Source: Actinospineispora spinosispora DSM 44797 (GTDB lineage: Bacteria; Actinomycetota; Actinomycetes; Mycobacteriales; Pseudonocardiaceae). From it: a stretch of DNA of 64,000 bases. The position numbers and the translations under genes were made by a program. Positions 1 through 8,293 of the stretch are shown one piece after another. The stretch lies in NCBI RefSeq assembly GCF_000429025.1, contig NZ_AUBB01000035.1, positions 1 to 64,000 on the forward strand, given 5' to 3'. Each line of letters begins with the position of its first letter. The stretch's first letter is position 1. The notes under the pieces are model-generated. The model did no database searches, was not told the origin of the DNA, and saw only the letters and a program-made list of their open reading frames with translations.

Positions 1-305
1 GGCGTGACAAAAGCGACCACAGAGACTCCTGGGACTACGCGCAGCGCGCGAGGGCGCAGCCCAATGCGCAAAGAAGCGCCATCGGCCCGCCACCACCTAC
101 GACATGCACGCACACCACCCCCATCCCCGCGATCCTGGCTAAGCACTTGGCGTGGCCGCCCGCTGTCAACCCTGAAACCTCGCCCCCGAACTACGCGCAA
201 CCACGAACCCGCGCGAGGCCGGCGAAGCCGGGGGTTGAGAGCGGGCGGCCACGCCAAGCACACTGAAAGCCAGCGGGGATGCACACTGACGAGCCAGCGG
301 GGACG
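1..305. repeat. Palindromic gene-end element E1
   Basis: Non-coding. It carries a long imperfect inverted repeat whose outer arms lie near 146-170 (CTTGGCGTGGCCGCCCGC) and 241-258 (GCGGGCGGCCACGCCAAG). The reverse complement of this whole stretch, including the flank rich in GCGCAAAGAAGCGCC, matches 16150-16450 closely, so the repeated unit is about 280-300 bp and not just the stem. It ends about 25 bases beyond the stop codon of the lipoprotein gene on the minus strand. Related copies lie at about 16.7, 44.3 and 61.9 kb. Role unknown; transcript-end structure or mobile repeat are the main options. Confidence 0.8.
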
Positions 306-328
306 ACGCCGAGAACGCAGAGGACGAC

Positions 329-1312
329 CTACCCCGGCCGAGGCACCGAAACCAACGTGTACCGGGTGGTAGCCGTCGGCTCCACATCAAACCGAGCGTT
401 CGGCAGATAAAGCCGAGACCCCACAGCAGCGATCGTGGTCGGCTTGTCGAACCGAGCGTCCTTGACCCGGGTGACCAACGACCCCCGAACCCCCGAAGGA
501 TCCAGTCGGAGCACGGTCAGAGTGTTCGGATCGTTTTGCGCAACGTAAAGCGTGGACCCGTCCAGCAACAGCCCGTCCCCATCCTCCAAGGACACAGGCA
601 GCTGAACCTGCGTGGTACGCCCGTCAGGAACAGAGACCCGGAACAGCTTCCCGGTGTTGGACTGCACGATGTACAGCGAAGAGCCGTCGGAAGCGATGCC
701 GTTGGCGTTGATGCCGTCGGAGACGGCGAAGTCACCGCCCAGCTTCACCACCTGAACGTCCCGCGCAGTCGGCACGGACCCGTCGGCGGGCAACGCGATC
801 CGGTACAGGACAGCGTTCCGCGAGTCGGTCAACCACCACGCGTCAGAGGTCAGCACCCCGTCGTTGATCAGGGTGTTGTCCTCCGTCGGCCGAGCGACCA
901 GAGCGAAGTCGGCGAGCTGCTTCCCGGAACGGCTGTCGACGATCCGGGCGTGACCGCTGTCCGCGCCGGCCACGTACAACCGCCCCCGGTCGTCGAGCTT
1001 CATCCCTTGCGCGGGCGTTCCGCTCGCCGGAACCAGCGGCGTCGTGGCGCCGGTCGCCAGATCGACGCGGATGATCGCGCCGGTCTCCCGGTTACCGAGG
1101 TAGGCGGTGTCACCAGCCGGGGAGACCGCGATGCCCTCGGGCGAGAACCCGGGCGGCAGGGTGATGGTGTCCGGCGCGGAGTCCGGGAGCGGAACGGCGG
1201 TGGGTGACGCGGGCGCGGTGCTGGTCGGCGCGGGTGGAGCGGCCGGTGGTTGCGCAGGTGCCGAGCAGCCCGCCAGGAACACCAGAGCCAACGCCAAGCC
1301 CGCGCGCCTCAT
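329..1312 (-). CDS. Secreted SMP-30/NHL-type beta-propeller lipoprotein
   Basis: Predicted 327-residue lipoprotein. The N-terminus has a basic n-region, a hydrophobic stretch and a lipobox (LAGC, Cys about residue 16), followed by a Pro/Ala/Thr-rich linker to about residue 45. The remainder shows repeated blades such as LPPGFSPEGIAVSPAGDTAYL and DDRGRLYVAG, typical of SMP-30/gluconolactonase-like or NHL six-bladed propellers. It should sit on the outer face of the membrane; the substrate cannot be told. Its start overlaps the menG stop (ATGA), so the two are probably co-transcribed, though nothing else links it to menaquinone synthesis. The family call is moderately firm; enzymatic activity is not claimed. 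Confidence 0.8.
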   Translation of the reverse strand: MRRAGLALALVFLAGCSAPAQPPAAPPAPTSTAPASPTAVPLPDSAPDTITLPPGFSPEGIAVSPAGDTAYLGNRETGAIIRVDLATGATTPLVPASGTPAQGMKLDDRGRLYVAGADSGHARIVDSRSGKQLADFALVARPTEDNTLINDGVLTSDAWWLTDSRNAVLYRIALPADGSVPTARDVQVVKLGGDFAVSDGINANGIASDGSSLYIVQSNTGKLFRVSVPDGRTTQVQLPVSLEDGDGLLLDGSTLYVAQNDPNTLTVLRLDPSGVRGSLVTRVKDARFDKPTTIAAVGSRLYLPNARFDVEPTATTRYTLVSVPRPG

Positions 1313-1995
1313 GCCTTACGCGCCCGGTGCAGCGCCACGATCCCGCCGGTCAGGTTCCGCCACGCCACGTCCGACCAGCCGGCCTCGGCCAGCTTCGCCG
1401 CGAGTCCTGCCTGGTCGGGCCAGGCTCGGATCGACTCGGCGAGATAGACGTAGGCCTCGGGGTTGCTGCTGACCTTCGTGGCGATCGCGGGCAGCGCCCG
1501 CATCAGGTAGTTGTTGTAGACCGTGGCGAACGGCGCCCAGGTCGGGGTGGAGAACTCGCAGATCACCATGCGTCCGCCGGGCTTCGTCACCCGCGCCATC
1601 TCGGCCAGGCCCGCGACCGTGTCGACGAGGTTGCGCAACCCGAACGAGATCGTCACCGCGTCGAAGCTCGCGTCGGCGAACGGCAGGTGCAGCGCGTCGG
1701 CCGCGGCCATCGGAACGTTGCGGTGCAGCCCGTTGCGCAGCATGCCGAGCGAGAAGTCGGCGGCGAGGCACCACGCCCCGTCCTTCGCCAGCTCGACGGT
1801 CGACACGCCGGTGCCGGCCGCGAGGTCGAGCACCCGCTCACCGGCGGTCGGCGCCAGTGCGCGCCGGGTGGCGATGCGCCACAGCTTGTCCTGCCCGCCG
1901 GACAGCAGCGTGTTGGTCAGGTCGTAGCGCTGGGCGACCGCATCGAACATGCGCGCGACGTCACGGGGGTCCTTGTCCAAACCGGCTCGAGACAC
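1309..1995 (-). CDS. menG: Demethylmenaquinone methyltransferase (MenG/UbiE family)
   Basis: A 228-residue class I SAM methyltransferase that performs the last step of menaquinone synthesis, C-methylating demethylmenaquinone. Visible signatures are the UbiE N-terminal motif YDLTNTLLSGGQDKLWR (about 24-40), the SAM-binding loop VLDLAAGTG (about 55-63) and a second family block near RVTKPGGRMVICEFS. Length matches the family. It precedes the lipoprotein gene with a 4-base overlap. Menaquinone genes are scattered through this window (menF 14.9, menD 16.8, menB 36.5, menE 39.5, menA 42.2 kb), so it is not part of one men operon. Confidence 0.95.
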   Translation of the reverse strand: MSRAGLDKDPRDVARMFDAVAQRYDLTNTLLSGGQDKLWRIATRRALAPTAGERVLDLAAGTGVSTVELAKDGAWCLAADFSLGMLRNGLHRNVPMAAADALHLPFADASFDAVTISFGLRNLVDTVAGLAEMARVTKPGGRMVICEFSTPTWAPFATVYNNYLMRALPAIATKVSSNPEAYVYLAESIRAWPDQAGLAAKLAEAGWSDVAWRNLTGGIVALHRARKA

Positions 1996-2012
1996 CCACC
2001 GAGGCTACGGGG

Positions 2013-2927
2013 TCACAGGTTGGCCCAGCTGTCGGGCCGGGTTCCGTCGACGTCGGTGAAGCCGTAGGCGCGGGCCAGGTCGGCGCTGGTCACCGACGCC
2101 TGGTTCCAGCGGGCGCGGTCGGGGTCGGCGGCCACCGCGGCAACGGCGCGGCCCACGTAACGGGGCGACTCGGACGCGGCGAAACCCGGGGGCGCAGCCG
2201 GGTAGCCGTCGATGGAGCCGGTCAGTGCGTCGCGCCAGTTCTGCTCGGACACGCCGAAGTTGTCCAGCATCATCTCCGAACGCAGCCAGCCGGGCGTCAG
2301 CGCGAACGCCGTCGCGCCGCGGGGCGCCAGCTCGTGGCCCTGGGAGTAGCCGAGCCGGTTCACCGCGGTCTTGGCCAGGTCGTAGAACACGGAGATGCGG
2401 TAGTTCTCCGCGTTGAACGCGTTCGTGCCGTCGGTGACCTCGACGAGCAGCCCGCCGGGCCGGTCCACGAGCAGCGGCAGCAGGTGGTGCGAGGTGATCA
2501 GGTGGGTGTCGATCGCGAGCCGCAGGATGCGCAGGCCGGCGTCGAGGTCGTGATCCCAGATCGGGGTGTTCCAGTCGGCCGGCCCGCCCTTGAGCTTCTC
2601 GGCGCCCCAGATGTCGTTGACCAGCACGTCGATGTGCCCGTGGTCGCGCCGGATGCGTTGCGCCAACGCGTACACCTGGCCGGATTCGAGGTGGTCGACC
2701 TGCTCGGCGATGCCGGTACCACCGAGGCTGGTGACCAGCTCGGCGGTCTCCTCGATCGTCTCGGCGCGGTCGTAGTCGGAGTTGCCCGCCCCGGTTCGGC
2801 TGCTGCGGCCGGTGCAGATGACCGTGGCCCCGGCTTCGCCGAGCGCTGCGGCGATCCCCCGGCCCGCGCCTCGGGTTGCTCCGGCGACCACGGCGACTCG
2901 CCCACGCAGGGCCTCAGGATCGACCAT
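2013..2927 (-). CDS. Short-chain dehydrogenase/reductase
   Basis: A 304-residue SDR with the N-terminal Rossmann loop GATRGAGRGIAAALGEAG (about 16-33), an Arg after the second strand (TGRSSRTG) that suggests NADP preference, and a catalytic Tyr-x3-Lys in the context VFYDLAKTAVNRL. It is somewhat longer than the 250-residue core, with extra C-terminal sequence about Asp/Arg-rich segments. The gene starts 12 bases after the amidohydrolase stop, suggesting a two-gene transcript. The substrate is unknown. Confidence 0.85.
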   Translation of the reverse strand: MVDPEALRGRVAVVAGATRGAGRGIAAALGEAGATVICTGRSSRTGAGNSDYDRAETIEETAELVTSLGGTGIAEQVDHLESGQVYALAQRIRRDHGHIDVLVNDIWGAEKLKGGPADWNTPIWDHDLDAGLRILRLAIDTHLITSHHLLPLLVDRPGGLLVEVTDGTNAFNAENYRISVFYDLAKTAVNRLGYSQGHELAPRGATAFALTPGWLRSEMMLDNFGVSEQNWRDALTGSIDGYPAAPPGFAASESPRYVGRAVAAVAADPDRARWNQASVTSADLARAYGFTDVDGTRPDSWANL

Positions 2928-2939
2928 CGGCCGAGTCTG

Positions 2940-3899
2940 TCAGCTCGACGTCCCGCGCAGAAGTCGATTCGCGTTCCGGGTGGTCAGGGTCCTCCAGGTG
3001 TCCCCGGGCGGCTGGTCGGCGGCGTCCACGGAGGCGATCTGCGCGAGCGCCCCGGCGGCCGGCGTCCAGCAGTAATCGCTCCCGTACAGGACGCGTTCGT
3101 GACCGAACGCCCTGGTCAGTGCGGCAACCTGGTTGGGGAACGGCGTGCCGGCCATGTCGAACCAGAGCCGCGCCAGCTGCTCCGGCACCGTGTCTGAGGC
3201 CGGGTCGCCGCCCTGGAAGACCGTGCGGAACAGCTCCATCCGGTCGGCGAGCAACGGAAGCGTGCCACCGCCGTGCGTGAAGACCCACCGGATGGCCGGA
3301 TACCGGAGCAGGACACCGGAGAACACGAGGTCACTCACGGTGCGGGTGGAGTCGAAAATGAACTCCAGCATCGGCCGGGGCCTGCCGAGCGCGATCGCGT
3401 CATGGCAGGTCGGCGACGTGGGATGGACGAACACGACGGCGGCGCGGCGGTCGAGCTCGGTCCACAGCGGCTCGTAGCGGGGGTCGCCGAGGTAGGTGCC
3501 CTCGGCGTTGGTCTCCAGCGCGACACCGTCGCTGCCCAGCTCGTCCAGTGCGTGGGCGAGCTCGGCGAGGGAACCGTCCACATCGGGCAGCGGCAGCGAG
3601 GCGAAGTGACCGAAGCGCCCCGGGTGGTCACGGACGACGGACGCCGCGTACTCGTTGACCCTGCGAGCGAGCCGCCGACCTGCCTGGTCGTCTCCGAAGT
3701 GGGTGCCCGGCGAAGAGATGGACAGCACCGAGGTGCGGATCCCGCCGCGATCCATCAGCTCCAGGTGGTCCTCGACGGACCAGCCCGGGTAGTCCGGCAT
3801 GCCGTCCGGCCGGAGGTGACCGGCCGCTCTCGCCGCCTCGACGTAGAAGTCGGTGACGAAGTGCGCGTGGACATCGATCAGTTGTTCCTCGGCGGACAC
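2940..3899 (-). CDS. ACMSD-like amidohydrolase (amidohydrolase 2 family)
   Basis: A 319-residue TIM-barrel metal-dependent hydrolase or decarboxylase of the aminocarboxymuconate-semialdehyde decarboxylase type. The N-terminal DVHAHF supplies HxH ligands (His11, His13). Further family positions are FVHPTSP, FTHGGGT and the C-terminal YGSDYCW aspartate. The family acts on ring-cleavage or carboxylated aromatic intermediates; the precise substrate is not evident. Start is GTG. The gene lies directly upstream of the SDR and is divergent from the epoxide hydrolase at 3975, so the roughly 75 bases between them must hold promoters for both directions. Confidence 0.85.
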   Translation of the reverse strand: MSAEEQLIDVHAHFVTDFYVEAARAAGHLRPDGMPDYPGWSVEDHLELMDRGGIRTSVLSISSPGTHFGDDQAGRRLARRVNEYAASVVRDHPGRFGHFASLPLPDVDGSLAELAHALDELGSDGVALETNAEGTYLGDPRYEPLWTELDRRAAVVFVHPTSPTCHDAIALGRPRPMLEFIFDSTRTVSDLVFSGVLLRYPAIRWVFTHGGGTLPLLADRMELFRTVFQGGDPASDTVPEQLARLWFDMAGTPFPNQVAALTRAFGHERVLYGSDYCWTPAAGALAQIASVDAADQPPGDTWRTLTTRNANRLLRGTSS

Positions 3900-3974
3900 G
3901 CCCTGAGCCTGGCACAGATCCTCGGCGCCGATTCAGGACGGAAACTGGCACTGATGGGTCATAGCGTCACCGGC

Positions 3975-5093
3975 ATGGCCACGATCGAACCATTCACCCT
4001 TCAGGTCGACCAGACCGCTCTCGACGACCTGCACCGCCGCCTCGCCGACACCCGATGGCCGGACCAGCCCGCCGGAGCCGACTGGAGCTTCGGTCCCCCG
4101 GTCGACGACCTGCGAGAGCTGGCCGAGTACTGGCGCACTCGCTACGACTGGCGCTCGGCCGAATCGGAGATCAACTCGTTTCCGCAGTTCACCACCGAGA
4201 TCGACGGCCAGAACGTGCACTTCCTGCACGTCCGCTCCCCCGAGCCGGATGCGCTGCCGCTGATCCTCACGCATGGCTGGCCCGGTTCGATCATGGAGTT
4301 CCTTGAGCTGATCGGTCCGCTGACCGACCCCGTTTCGCACGGCGGCAACCGAGCCGACGCGTTTCACCTGGTGGTCCCGACCATCCCCGGGTTCACCCTG
4401 TCCGGCGTGACGACCGAGCTGGGCTGGACGACGTCGCGCATGGCCAGGGCGTGGGCCGAGCTGATGCGGCGTCTCGGCTACGACCGGTACGTCGCGCACG
4501 GCGGCGACTGGGGCGCGGCGATCACCCGCGAGCTGGGGCTGGTCGATCCTGGGCACGTCATGGCGCTGCACGTGCTGCAGCTGTTCGGCGCGACGGTGGA
4601 CTCGACGACCGCGACTACGCCCGAGGAACAGCGCGCGGCGGACGCCGGTCTGCGCTTCGAGCACGAGCTCGGCGGTTACGCGTCGATCCAGAGCACCCGT
4701 CCACAGCTCATCGCCTACGGCCTGACCGACTCGCCGGTCGCGCAGCTGTCCTGGATCGTCGACATCTTCGAGCACTGGACCGACAGCGGCGTCGACCGCG
4801 ACGCGCTACTGACCAATGTGGCCCTGTACTGGCTGACCGGCACGGCGGGCTCCTCGGCGCGGATCTACCGGGAGAGCGCCGCCACCTGGGGAGACGAGCC
4901 GGCGAGGGGAACCGTGCCGACGGCGGTGGCGCAGTTCCCGCACGACAACTCGGTGTCGGTGCGCCGCATCGCCGAGCAGACCGACACGATCGCACGCTGG
5001 ACGACGTTCGACCGAGGCGGCCACTTCCCCGGCATGGAGACTCCCGACCTGCTGGTCACCGACCTGCGCGAGTTCTTCACCGCCTACCGCTAG
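3975..5093 (+). CDS. Epoxide hydrolase with EHN domain, copy 1
   Basis: A 372-residue alpha/beta-hydrolase with the N-terminal epoxide hydrolase (EHN) region. The oxyanion motif HGWP is at 100-103, the nucleophile aspartate is in GGDWG (Asp178) and the C-terminal catalytic His is in RGGHFPG (about 350). The enzyme would open an epoxide to a vicinal diol in the cytoplasm. I chose ATG at 3975, where similarity to copy 2 begins; ATG 3954 in the same frame would add seven residues. The reading frame stays open far upstream, but that part is antisense to the amidohydrolase. It is followed by element F1 and then a close paralogue. Confidence 0.9.
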   Translation: MATIEPFTLQVDQTALDDLHRRLADTRWPDQPAGADWSFGPPVDDLRELAEYWRTRYDWRSAESEINSFPQFTTEIDGQNVHFLHVRSPEPDALPLILTHGWPGSIMEFLELIGPLTDPVSHGGNRADAFHLVVPTIPGFTLSGVTTELGWTTSRMARAWAELMRRLGYDRYVAHGGDWGAAITRELGLVDPGHVMALHVLQLFGATVDSTTATTPEEQRAADAGLRFEHELGGYASIQSTRPQLIAYGLTDSPVAQLSWIVDIFEHWTDSGVDRDALLTNVALYWLTGTAGSSARIYRESAATWGDEPARGTVPTAVAQFPHDNSVSVRRIAEQTDTIARWTTFDRGGHFPGMETPDLLVTDLREFFTAYR

Positions 5094-5179
5094 CCTCCGG
5101 TCGGACCCCAGGCACGACAGCCGAGACACCTCATCGCAAGCCGGGCACCTAGCGAGTCGCCCGGCACGTGCTGGCACAC

Positions 5180-5440
5180 GTCTCAAAGGTGGCCCCGCAA
5201 GGCGCCCGAAGGGGTTCCGCCGAAGGCGGGTAGTGCATGAGTGGCGGCTCCCAGGCCGCGGCAGCAAGCGCGCGCGTCGCCGAAGGCGACATTTTTCCGA
5301 GTGGGCCCCCAAGCCCGAAGGGTAGAGGGGCCCGCGAGGAAAAAACCCAGGCAGCGAGCCGTCAGGCGAGCCGCCTGGATCGTTCCCGGTCGGCCCGAAG
5401 GGCCCTCCGGGAACGATGGCGCGCGGAACAGGCCAACTAA
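5180..5440. repeat. Palindromic gene-end element F1 (357-base gap)
   Basis: Intergenic DNA between the two epoxide hydrolase genes, made of stacked hairpins. A stem from 5291 to 5346 is bordered by TTTTTCC and GGAAAAA with an inner GGGCCCC/GGGGCCC pairing. A second, near-perfect stem lies at 5379-5417 (ATCGTTCCCGG...CCGGGAACGAT). Many short CCGAAGG turns are present. Upstream, 5141-5166 holds a GCCGGGC/GCCCGGC hairpin that could terminate copy 1. The T-run-bounded stem relates it to elements at 14.15, 36.22 and 43.84 kb, although it is the most divergent copy. Confidence 0.6.
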
Positions 5441-5450
5441 ACTGCCGTGA

Positions 5451-6605
5451 GTGATCACCCCGTTTCGTCTGGCGATCCCCCAGTCCGCGCTGGACGACCT
5501 GCATCGCCGGCTGGCCGACACGCGCTGGCCGGACCAGCCCAGACCGGCCACCCCGGCCGATGGCGGCTGGCGGCTCGGACCGCCGGTCGAGGAGCTGCGC
5601 GAGCTTGCCGAGTACTGGCGCACCGGCTACGACTGGCGCGCGGCGGAAGCTCAGATCAACTCGTTCCCGCAGTTCACCACCGAGATCGACGGCCAGAACG
5701 TGCACTTCCTGCACGTCCGCTCCGTCGAGCCGGATGCCCGGCCGTTGATCCTCACGCACGGCTGGCCCGGTTCGATCGTCGAATACCTCGATCTGATCGG
5801 CCCGCTCGTAAACCCGGTCGCCCACGGCGGCGACGCGACGGATGCGTTCCACGTCGTCCTGCCCTCGCTGCCCGGCTACGGCCTGTCCGGTCCGACGACC
5901 GAGACCGGCTGGGACCAGTTCCGGGTGGCGAGGGCATGGGCCGAGCTGATGAGCCGCCTCGGCTATGACCGGTACCTGGCGCACGGCGGCGACTGGGGTT
6001 CCGCGATCACCCGCGAGCTGGGTGTCGCCGACCCCGAGCACCTCGTCGCGCTGCACGTCCTGCAGATCTTCTCGGCGTCGATCAGCGGGAAGGACGCGGA
6101 CCTGTCCGACCCCGAGGAGCGGCACAGCGTCGAGACCGGGCGCCGCTACCGCGCCGAGCTGGGCGGCTACTCCGCGCTGCAGAGCACCCGCCCGCAGCTG
6201 ATCAGCTACGCCCTGACCGATTCCCCGGTCGGGCAGCTGGCCTGGATCGTCGACGCGTTCCACCACTGGACCGGCAACCCGGTCGGCCGGGACGCGCTGC
6301 TCACCAACGTGATGCTCTACTGGCTGACCGGCACGGCCGGTTCGTCAGCGCGCTACTACTACGACGGCTACCAGAACTTCCGCCACGCGCTCGCGGAGAA
6401 CACGGTGCCGACGGCGGTCGCGGTGTTCGCCCACGACATCGCGGCGCCGGTCCGGCGGGTGGCGGAGAAGTCGAACAACATCGTGCGCTGGAAGACCTAC
6501 GAGCAAGGCGGCCACTTCGCGTCACTCGAACAACCGGAGTTGGTGTTGACCGATATCCGCGAGTCTTTCCGCCCGTTTACCGGAATGAATCCCACTTCAG
6601 CTTGA
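5451..6605 (+). CDS. Epoxide hydrolase with EHN domain, copy 2
   Basis: A 384-residue paralogue of the preceding gene: EHN region, HGWP at 103-106, nucleophile in GGDWG (Asp181), catalytic His in QGGHFAS (about 355). Long identical stretches such as the segment around INSFPQFTTEIDGQNVHFL show a tandem duplication, while the cap region around residues 200-300 has diverged, so substrate ranges probably differ. Start is GTG at 5451. The 3-prime end overlaps by 29 bases the convergent membrane-protein gene. Confidence 0.9.
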   Translation: MITPFRLAIPQSALDDLHRRLADTRWPDQPRPATPADGGWRLGPPVEELRELAEYWRTGYDWRAAEAQINSFPQFTTEIDGQNVHFLHVRSVEPDARPLILTHGWPGSIVEYLDLIGPLVNPVAHGGDATDAFHVVLPSLPGYGLSGPTTETGWDQFRVARAWAELMSRLGYDRYLAHGGDWGSAITRELGVADPEHLVALHVLQIFSASISGKDADLSDPEERHSVETGRRYRAELGGYSALQSTRPQLISYALTDSPVGQLAWIVDAFHHWTGNPVGRDALLTNVMLYWLTGTAGSSARYYYDGYQNFRHALAENTVPTAVAVFAHDIAAPVRRVAEKSNNIVRWKTYEQGGHFASLEQPELVLTDIRESFRPFTGMNPTSA

Positions 6606-6942
6606 TGCACCAGCCCAGCGCGGCGATCAGCACCAGCCGAATCAGCAGGGCCAGTGACGCCAGCCCGAAGACCGAGTCATAGACGACCGCGACCGCGACG
6701 ACAACGGCCAGCAGGTACACGGCCTTCCGCCACCACAACCACACCCCGGCCAGCGCGATCAGCGCCACGACGAGCAGCACCATCGCGCCGGCCGGCACTT
6801 CCGGATTCTGCTGGCCATGCGTGACGATCTGCCGCCACACCAGGAAATTGATCACCAGCGCGAAGATCTCGAACAGGGTGAACACGACCAGCGACACGGT
6901 CAGCGGAACACCCCGCCCCGTCTGCCTTGCCCGAACAGTCAC
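6577..6942 (-). CDS. Small integral membrane protein
   Basis: A 121-residue protein with about four hydrophobic helices (around residues 14-36, 51-69, 72-90 and 93-112) and short polar loops. No family recognised. The start is GTG with a weak ribosome site. Its C-terminus overlaps the convergent epoxide hydrolase gene. It resembles in topology, not obviously in sequence, the small membrane protein at 52.6 kb. The 290 bases upstream (6943-7232) hold no convincing gene. Confidence 0.7.
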   Translation of the reverse strand: MTVRARQTGRGVPLTVSLVVFTLFEIFALVINFLVWRQIVTHGQQNPEVPAGAMVLLVVALIALAGVWLWWRKAVYLLAVVVAVAVVYDSVFGLASLALLIRLVLIAALGWCIKLKWDSFR

Positions 6943-7232
6943 CGAACGCCCTCCCCGTGATCGTTGAACGAACGAAACCTAACCCATGGTGAAGCCGTTG
7001 CAGCCTCGGACCGATCTTCGAGCGGCTCGTCAGGAAACAGCAGTTGATCCTCAATTCGAATGCTCGGCAAGACTCGAACGGCGAGCTGCCCCGGAGATCC
7101 TCTGCGTCGAAATCAACCCTCGAGTGGGCTTCCCCAGCACCAGAGCTTACATACAGCCGACGAGCCACCTCGCGAAAGATGTCCGCGGATACCTCACTTC
7201 CTCGGCCCCAGCGAAATCGAACAGAACCTCGT

Positions 7233-7595
7233 TCACGAAGGCCCGAACTCGATCAAGTCCTCGAATGCCTGGCGTAGCCACGCAGTGAAGTCGACGAACC
7301 GTTGTCGCTGCTCCCAGCCAGGACTCGCCATGTCATGAATGATCGCCACACCTCCATCGTCCAGGTCCCAGCATGCAACATCATCGTTGTCCTGACGACG
7401 CGCAAACGGTACTAGACAGCGATCGGGGTAGCGCTCCCGAATGCCGACCGTTCGGCGCCGCAACAAATCACCTTCGAGGATCCACCACGGTTCGAGATCG
7501 GTCAGGCCGAGTTCAACAACACGGACGAACTCCGCAGGGTACTCGAAGCCATTGGGCAAATCATCGATGGACAGCAGGTCAGCCACCTCAGTCAT
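7233..7595 (-). CDS. SUKH/SMI1-KNR4-like probable immunity protein
   Basis: A 120-residue acidic protein. The pattern of an N-terminal LPNGFEYPAEF, a central strand-rich segment and DDVACWDLDDGG near residue 75 resembles SMI1/KNR4 (SUKH) family proteins, which commonly neutralise polymorphic toxins. It lies downstream of the toxin gene and its first partner protein, about 100 bases after the latter, as the third gene of the apparent toxin module. Base composition here is visibly lower in GC than in the flanking housekeeping genes, consistent with transfer. The family call is from pattern only. Confidence 0.65.
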   Translation of the reverse strand: MTEVADLLSIDDLPNGFEYPAEFVRVVELGLTDLEPWWILEGDLLRRRTVGIRERYPDRCLVPFARRQDNDDVACWDLDDGGVAIIHDMASPGWEQRQRFVDFTAWLRQAFEDLIEFGPS

Positions 7596-7699
7596 TTCAG
7601 TCGTTACCTAGCAACGGCTTTATTATGGTTCCGCCAGCATTTAGCTAAGACCGTCCCCGCACCAAGGAATGTCCAGCAAGTTTCCGGGAACAGCCTGGG

Positions 7700-8197
7700 T
7701 CAGTCAACGTCAGCCAGGCCTGCGGCATACGCACGCAGCGCCAACAGCTCGTCAGCACTAGCCGGAGACAAGGGGCGGTCTGGATCGAGGTTACCTCCCA
7801 CCCAGCCGTCCGCTGTGCGCCACGCAAAGACTCCACCCAGCATGTACTGCGGGTCAAAGAGCGAAGGCGGATCCGCGTACGGCGCAGTCTCGTACCCTAT
7901 CCAGGCTACTTGCGCCCCAGCCTCGATCATGGAGCATAGGAATGCCGACAGCCTTTTTTGCCAGGCCTCGCCGGCCGGCCATTGCCACATTAGGAATTCC
8001 CACATCACCACCTCCCACTTTTCTCCAACTAGCCGAAAGCTGTTGGAACACTCGCCAAGCTGAGGGGCCGGCTCGCCGGCCACCCCATCCAGTGCACCTA
8101 GCCCATACACGATAATACCTGGGACAAACTCCTTCCCCGTTTCTCCCGGGTATCCAACAAGGATCGTAAGACACTCCTTAGCAGGAACCTCACTCAT
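7700..8197 (-). CDS. Probable immunity protein partnered with toxin
   Basis: A 165-residue acidic, tryptophan-rich cytoplasmic protein; family not recognised. ATG at 8197 was chosen because GGGGA lies just upstream and because this ATG overlaps by four bases (ATGA) the stop of the toxin's alternative reading frame (see 8194-8293). An in-frame upstream extension to 8305 lies inside toxin DNA and is rejected. Tight coupling to a toxin C-terminus is the usual arrangement of a cognate immunity gene. Function is inferred from position only. Confidence 0.65.
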   Translation of the reverse strand: MSEVPAKECLTILVGYPGETGKEFVPGIIVYGLGALDGVAGEPAPQLGECSNSFRLVGEKWEVVMWEFLMWQWPAGEAWQKRLSAFLCSMIEAGAQVAWIGYETAPYADPPSLFDPQYMLGGVFAWRTADGWVGGNLDPDRPLSPASADELLALRAYAAGLADVD

Positions 8198-8293
8198 AGA
8201 ATTCCCCACTTTTTCAGCTGGCTCGGATACGGAACGATAGCTGTAGCGAGCTGCCCTTTGTACGGCCCCTCTTTGAAAACCAAGACGGCTCGT
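8194..8293 (-). other. Displaced toxin C-terminal reading frame (apparent frameshift)
   Basis: In the frame used by the toxin, the last 28 codons read SWFSKRGRTKGSS... and look unlike protein sequence. One frame over, the same DNA encodes 30 residues beginning VLVFKEGPYKGQ and ending PSQLKKWGIL, a typical amphipathic nuclease-toxin ending, and stops at a TGA overlapping the ATG of the immunity gene. One extra base near 8286-8292 (GAGCCGTC as GAGGCCGTC) would restore a 758-residue toxin. It may be an inactivating mutation, a recoding site or a sequencing error. Confidence 0.75.

Noticed and set aside
3273..3974. Long open extension of epoxide hydrolase copy 1
   Set aside because: It is antisense to the amidohydrolase and unrelated to the hydrolase family; the family start is at 3975.
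6986..7288. 100-residue plus-strand frame in the gap before the SUKH-like gene
   Set aside because: No ribosome site, unlikely composition, overlaps the opposite-strand gene; probably chance.
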